Assembly: GCA_024640485.1 (NCBI GenBank)
Contig: JAHEEY010000047.1
Coordinates: forward strand, 6,232-15,860
Origin: Chloroflexota bacterium
GTDB taxonomy: Bacteria; Chloroflexota; Anaerolineae; Promineifilales; Promineifilaceae
Reading direction: 5' to 3'
Length of the DNA: 9,629 nt
Part shown: positions 7,601-9,629 of the stretch, piece after piece
How positions within the stretch are numbered: position 1 is the first letter of the stretch
Layout of the letters: every line of letters starts with the position of its first letter
Position numbers and translations under genes: made by a program
Notes under the pieces: model-generated
The model's input: the letters and a program-made list of their open reading frames with translations, nothing else
The model's database searches: none
What the model was told of the DNA's origin: nothing

Positions 7601-9629
7601 ACTGTCCGTGTATGCAGCGGGATAGTGGGGATGGCGTCGTCATCGGTGATGTTCATAGTGACTGTGGGCACGGCGATGCCGTTGTATTTCGGATCGCCGC
7701 TGGTAACAGTGTGGGTGATTGGGCTGGTGTGGTTTCCTTCAATGATACCGTCGTCATACGCGGTCACAGTCACTGTTTGGGTTATGAATGGCGTAACAGG
7801 AGAGAAGCTGACCGTGACCGGCAGTCCCGGGCCGGGATTCTGTCCGGGCACCGAGAGGCTGGCGTGGGTATTGGTGTTCAGTTGAACAGTCACTGTGTTG
7901 GACGGGACGCTGTTCAAAACCAGACCATAGCTGGACGAGCTTCCTTCGACGGCGTTGAGCGTCGTTGGCGTAACCAGCACACCCGCCTGGTCGTTGTCAA
8001 CGATGGTAATAGTTGCATAAGCGACAGACAGTACCCCGTTGTTTGGTGGCTGGGGCGTCAGCGATAGGACGATAGTTTCGTTCCCTTCGTCAGCCTTGTC
8101 GGAGAGGATTTGGACGGTGAAAGTGTCTTCCTGGTTGACACCATCTCTGGGGTAAGTCAAGGTGCCGTTGCCGCCGCCTGTATTGAAGATGAAATCATTC
8201 CCAATTCCGCTGGTAGCGGTTCCAGTGTCATCGACAGCAACCGTTACGTCGACTCTGCTGGTGTTGCCTCCTGCCAGCCGAACCGTGACCGAAACAGTGG
8301 TAGCCTCTTCCGTGATGGAAATAGGCGTATTTAAGACTATCAACTGCGGCACTGGATCGTCAGAATTGATCGCGGCATCGAAAGTGACATCGGCGACGCC
8401 TGAACTGGTTGTATTGGCGTCAAGAGTGATCTTGAACGTCTCGTTGACTGGTTCGTAAATCGCGTCGTCAATGATTTCAATGTTGAAGTCGTGGGAGGCG
8501 TCCTGCACATTCACAGGGAAAGTATATCGCTGGGCATTGGGCTGCAAGGCCGTATAATCTTGCCCGGCAGTTGCTACCGGCGTGGTGGTGCCAGCAGCCG
8601 TGATCATATCGACCACAACATCTCTGTCGCTGCCGCCTCTGAGGATTACAGTTACTGGGCGATCTCCAGTCCCGCCTGCTTCATCGAACACAATCGGCGT
8701 GTTCTGTACCTCTAAAACGGGCGGCGCGTCATCATCGTTAATCCGGACAATCGCTTGACTGTTGCTGTTGCTCCATCCGGCTGCCCCCGAAACGATAGAC
8801 AGGGTGAATTCCACGGTTTCGAAGTCGTCGTTCACAGTATGTTCGTCAATTGTGTCTTGCTTGGTGACAACAGTGATGCTTTTGGTTGTACCGGCATCAG
8901 CCTCGGTCCAGGTAAGCTGGCCTGTTGGAGCCTCGAAGTCGGCGCCCACTGTCGCGTTACCGCCGGTAACACTGTAGCTGACCACCACGTTGGCAGCACT
9001 GCCGCCCACCATGCGCACATTGATCGTAGCCGGACTACCCTCCGTCACCGCTGCAACTGTTTCGATAACTAACTGCGGCTCACTGTCGCTGTCTTGGATG
9101 GTGATGGTTGCCGGATTGGGATTCGGTGTCGTGCTGATCACTGCGTTGATAGCGCTGGTTAGGGATAGCTTGAACGTCTCGGCGGTCGGCTCAAAGATTG
9201 CATCCCCCAGGATTTCCACCGGGATACTCTTGGCATCATTCGTTCCTGCTGGCCAGCTGATGGTGCCGGTGCTGATGGCGGTGTAGTCGGAACCCGCTTT
9301 CGCCGTGACGTCGGCGGTGCTGTAGTTGACGGTCACAATGGCACTGCTCTTGCCGGTCATCGCCACAGAGACAAAAGAGTTCGTTGACTTATCGCCGGCG
9401 GCTGCCGGCTCAGTGAAGCTATTGGGCGAAATCGAAAGCTTTGGCGTTGGATCGATATCGGTGATCTTGATAGCGCCGGTGCCGTCGGTGATGGTGGCAT
9501 TGACTGGCGCGCTCAAGGTGACATTGATCGTCTCCTTGCCGCTGGGTTCATTAACGCCGTCGGTGAGCACAGTCACCAGGAATGTGAGCGGGCCGGTCTC
9601 GCCCGCTTTCCAGGTTAAGGTGCCTGACG
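4633..9629 (-). CDS. Giant Calx-beta/cadherin-like repeat protein, C-terminal part (5' end beyond the window)
   Basis: The frame is open to the right edge. The 17 codons before the GTG at 9576 (SGTLTWKAGETGPLTFL) continue a Calx-beta domain, so that GTG is internal and the gene is 5' truncated. At least 1664 residues are visible, with no cysteine. Domain order on the coding strand: one partial plus five full Calx-beta-type domains, two cadherin-like domains ending in DVND, two Cadherin_5/VCBS-type domains, two copies of a 144-residue repeat starting near DLDxxxSGG, one 'INEDTSLTF' repeat, and a final beta-rich domain. Many junctions carry (V)ND(x)P or DDD/DND motifs typical of Ca2+ binding between such domains. 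The protein ends VTVNVP then TGA, without an LPxTG motif, membrane helix or recognisable autotransporter or T9SS tail. It is probably a long secreted or surface rod or adhesin; its secretion route would be encoded in the missing N-terminus or elsewhere. It is co-directional with, and 77 bp from, the VWA-FHA gene. Confidence 0.9.
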   Translation of the reverse strand, partial: SGTLTWKAGETGPLTFLVTVLTDGVNEPSGKETINVTLSAPVNATITDGTGAIKITDIDPTPKLSISPNSFTEPAAAGDKSTNSFVSVAMTGKSSAIVTVNYSTADVTAKAGSDYTAISTGTISWPAGTNDAKSIPVEILGDAIFEPTAETFKLSLTSAINAVISTTPNPNPATITIQDSDSEPQLVIETVAAVTEGSPATINVRMVGGSAANVVVSYSVTGGNATVGADFEAPTGQLTWTEADAGTTKSITVVTKQDTIDEHTVNDDFETVEFTLSIVSGAAGWSNSNSQAIVRINDDDAPPVLEVQNTPIVFDEAGGTGDRPVTVILRGGSDRDVVVDMITAAGTTTPVATAGQDYTALQPNAQRYTFPVNVQDASHDFNIEIIDDAIYEPVNETFKITLDANTTSSGVADVTFDAAINSDDPVPQLIVLNTPISITEEATTVSVTVRLAGGNTSRVDVTVAVDDTGTATSGIGNDFIFNTGGGNGTLTYPRDGVNQEDTFTVQILSDKADEGNETIVLSLTPQPPNNGVLSVAYATITIVDNDQAGVLVTPTTLNAVEGSSSSYGLVLNSVPSNTVTVQLNTNTHASLSVPGQNPGPGLPVTVSFSPVTPFITQTVTVTAYDDGIIEGNHTSPITHTVTSGDPKYNGIAVPTVTMNITDDDAIPTIPLHTRTVAEGAAAGQFGTPLTATINADSSPLGDWTIISGTPTTATTYFSINSSTGQLSLTAAGASALDYETPPITYTLMISVSDGINASAPTVLTIGTLDVNDVIPWVNPGQSYALNENSPAGSFTTVTASDGDANPQFSSWTIISGAPPVSPTLSATAAFTISASSGQLFLTPAGAAGIDFETTPITYSLNLSVSDGVFVSPSELFTVTIADVNDPPIARSDSYTVTEDTILSVNSAAAGVLANDFDADGDPITAFIDTLPANGNLFLNSNGTFSYDSNPDFFGTDSFSYHANDGASNSNTVTVTIFVTGVNDRPVAVNDGYTTSEGTVLIAATSVLSNDIDVDNDPLTSTLVTGPVSGTLNLILDGTFTYTPTADFYGTDSFTYRASDGIANSAIATVLITVTNVNDAPIMDLDADDSGGTAGINYTATFTEDAGPVNLADSDLSIIDIDNINMASATVTITNILDTSFEVLTATVTGSINASYNGTTGVLTLSGSESVANYEQVLRSVTYNNTDNQPNIGQPRIVQFTVNDGTAASAPATTTVTVVAVNDPPVIDLDLNNSGGTTGLGYAATFTEGGAAVSIVDSTDLTVTDADDANLQWATVTISNLQDGASELLANTATATGVTVTYYPITGTLRLQGNQTIARYQTVLRSITYINNSQAPTTAPNRIIQFVLSDGTDTSAVATSTVTVVGVNDPPVNTVPGTQTINEDTSLTFTSSVPITVNDVDAGSANLTVIMTATNGTLTLSGTGGLTGVSGNGSGNVSFSGSQTDINSALTGMVFSPTLNFNGTAAVTITTNDQGNTGTGGARVDTDSFNITVSAVADPPAISGVGGTVISTGGTRVLLAPSAVITDVDLPTNWNGYVLSVTIPLTSGLQISDTLVVSATTNNSNPPAATGLSVRTRTPAGAVSDQIFYDGVRIGTIDSTLGGEGGEDLVVRFDQNAAQVESVMALIRAIAFSTTNSGISRTVTFTLIDPSSLSSNQPTVTVNVP
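4636..5520 (-). other. C-terminal beta-rich region of the giant protein
   Basis: 5520-5131 encodes a further repeat of a common bacterial surface type (TQTINEDTSLTF, NDVDAG, NGTLTLSG, FNGTAAVTITTNDQG). 5130-4636 encodes a last domain with ITDVDLPTNWNGYVLSVTI and a YDGVRIGTID stretch, then GGEGGEDLVVRF, ending VTVNVP. No sorting signal or membrane helix was seen. If there is a C-terminal secretion signal it is of a type not recognised here. Confidence 0.55.
5521..6390 (-). repeat. Two copies of a 144-residue 'DLDxxxSGG' repeat
   Basis: Copies at 6390-5959 and 5958-5521 share, in order, DLDxxxSGGTxG, 'Y(T/A)ATFTE', 'xATVTI(T/S)N', 'TG(V/T)L(T/R)L', 'Y(E/Q)(Q/T)VLRS(V/I)TY', '(R)IxQF' and 'DGT'. 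Both close with VND.P. They are clear paralogous repeats at protein level and diverged at DNA level. A matching domain name was not assigned. Confidence 0.7.
6391..6972 (-). repeat. Two Cadherin_5/VCBS-type domains in tandem
   Basis: Two units of about 97 residues have the hallmarks 'V(L)(A/S)ND(F/I)D(A/V)D(G/N)DP', 'G(T)F(S/T)Y', 'DF(F/Y)GTDSF(S/T)Y' and '(N/S)DG'. These match the tandem-95/Cadherin_5 repeat class of giant bacterial surface proteins. Each ends in (G/N)VND(R/A)P. Confidence 0.75.
6973..7629 (-). repeat. Two cadherin-like domains in tandem
   Basis: Two units of about 110 residues share 'W(T)IISG', '(S/A)SSGQL(S/F)LT', 'A(G/L)(I/D)(D)xETxPITY(T/S)L' and 'VSDG' and close with DVND. 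This is the cadherin-like repeat pattern of bacterial surface proteins; the DVND and LDYET/IDFET motifs fit Ca2+ ligands. The second copy closes with DVNDPP, leading into the next block. Confidence 0.7.
7639..9629 (-). repeat. Array of about six Calx-beta-type domains
   Basis: Domain edges by position: partial 9629-9454, then 9444-9088, 9081-8728, 8721-8356, 8355-7990 and 7989-7639. Each unit of about 120 residues shows the Calx-beta pattern: a first strand with 'xEexxG' or 'TEG', a middle 'GxDYTA / G(T/Q)LTW' type stretch, an 'E..NETF.(I/L)(T/S)L' stretch and a closing '(I)TI.D(D/N)D'. The last unit (7989-7639) is the least typical. The units are diverged at DNA level, so the array is old, not a recent expansion. 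Confidence 0.75.

Noticed and set aside
7285..8067. A 260-codon open frame on the plus strand
   Set aside because: It lies fully antisense to the Calx-beta/cadherin coding region, and its translation has no recognisable domain. The repeat coding on the minus strand explains this stretch.
9574..9576. GTG as the start codon of the giant gene
   Set aside because: The frame continues upstream with 17 codons that fit a Calx-beta domain (SGTLTW and following), so the GTG is an internal Val codon and the gene is truncated by the window.

Overview
The window holds four genes, all on the minus strand and closely spaced. Transcription runs from the right end to the left end. The outer two are cut by the window edges. 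No RNA gene, CRISPR array, insertion sequence or clear intrinsic terminator was seen.

Right to left: (1) the 3' part of a giant, cysteine-free repeat protein (9629 to 4633, at least 1664 residues visible) made of about six Calx-beta domains, two cadherin-like domains, two Cadherin_5/VCBS-type domains and further tandem beta-sandwich repeats; (2) a signal-peptide protein (start 4555, stop 2393) with a von Willebrand factor A domain outside the membrane, one transmembrane helix and a cytoplasmic FHA domain; (3) a two-module AAA+ ATPase (2356 to 197) of the type encoded in extracellular contractile injection system (eCIS) loci; (4) the first 56 codons of a gene that runs off the left edge (170 to 1). 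Its N-terminus looks like that of DUF4157/eCIS-associated proteins: a basic disordered leader followed by a segment of the form 'LMQRAVQPNARLGPTDL'. Gaps are 77 bp (or a 4-bp overlap if an earlier start is used), 36 bp and 26 bp, which suggests one operon.

The best reading is that the left half is the edge of an eCIS (phage-tail-like contractile particle) gene cluster, and that a membrane-spanning VWA-FHA protein and a giant Ca2+-type adhesin are transcribed into it. No sheath, tube or baseplate gene is visible, so the eCIS assignment rests on the ATPase and the partial DUF4157-like gene. A working model (inference) is that the VWA ectodomain contacts the adhesin or a surface ligand and the cytoplasmic FHA domain passes this, through phosphothreonine binding, to the ATPase or the particle.

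The organism is a bacterium of moderate GC content. The combination of Calx-beta/cadherin-type giant repeat proteins, this ATPase type and mostly weak Shine-Dalgarno sequences resembles Chloroflexota or other environmental phyla. This assignment is tentative and has no marker gene behind it.
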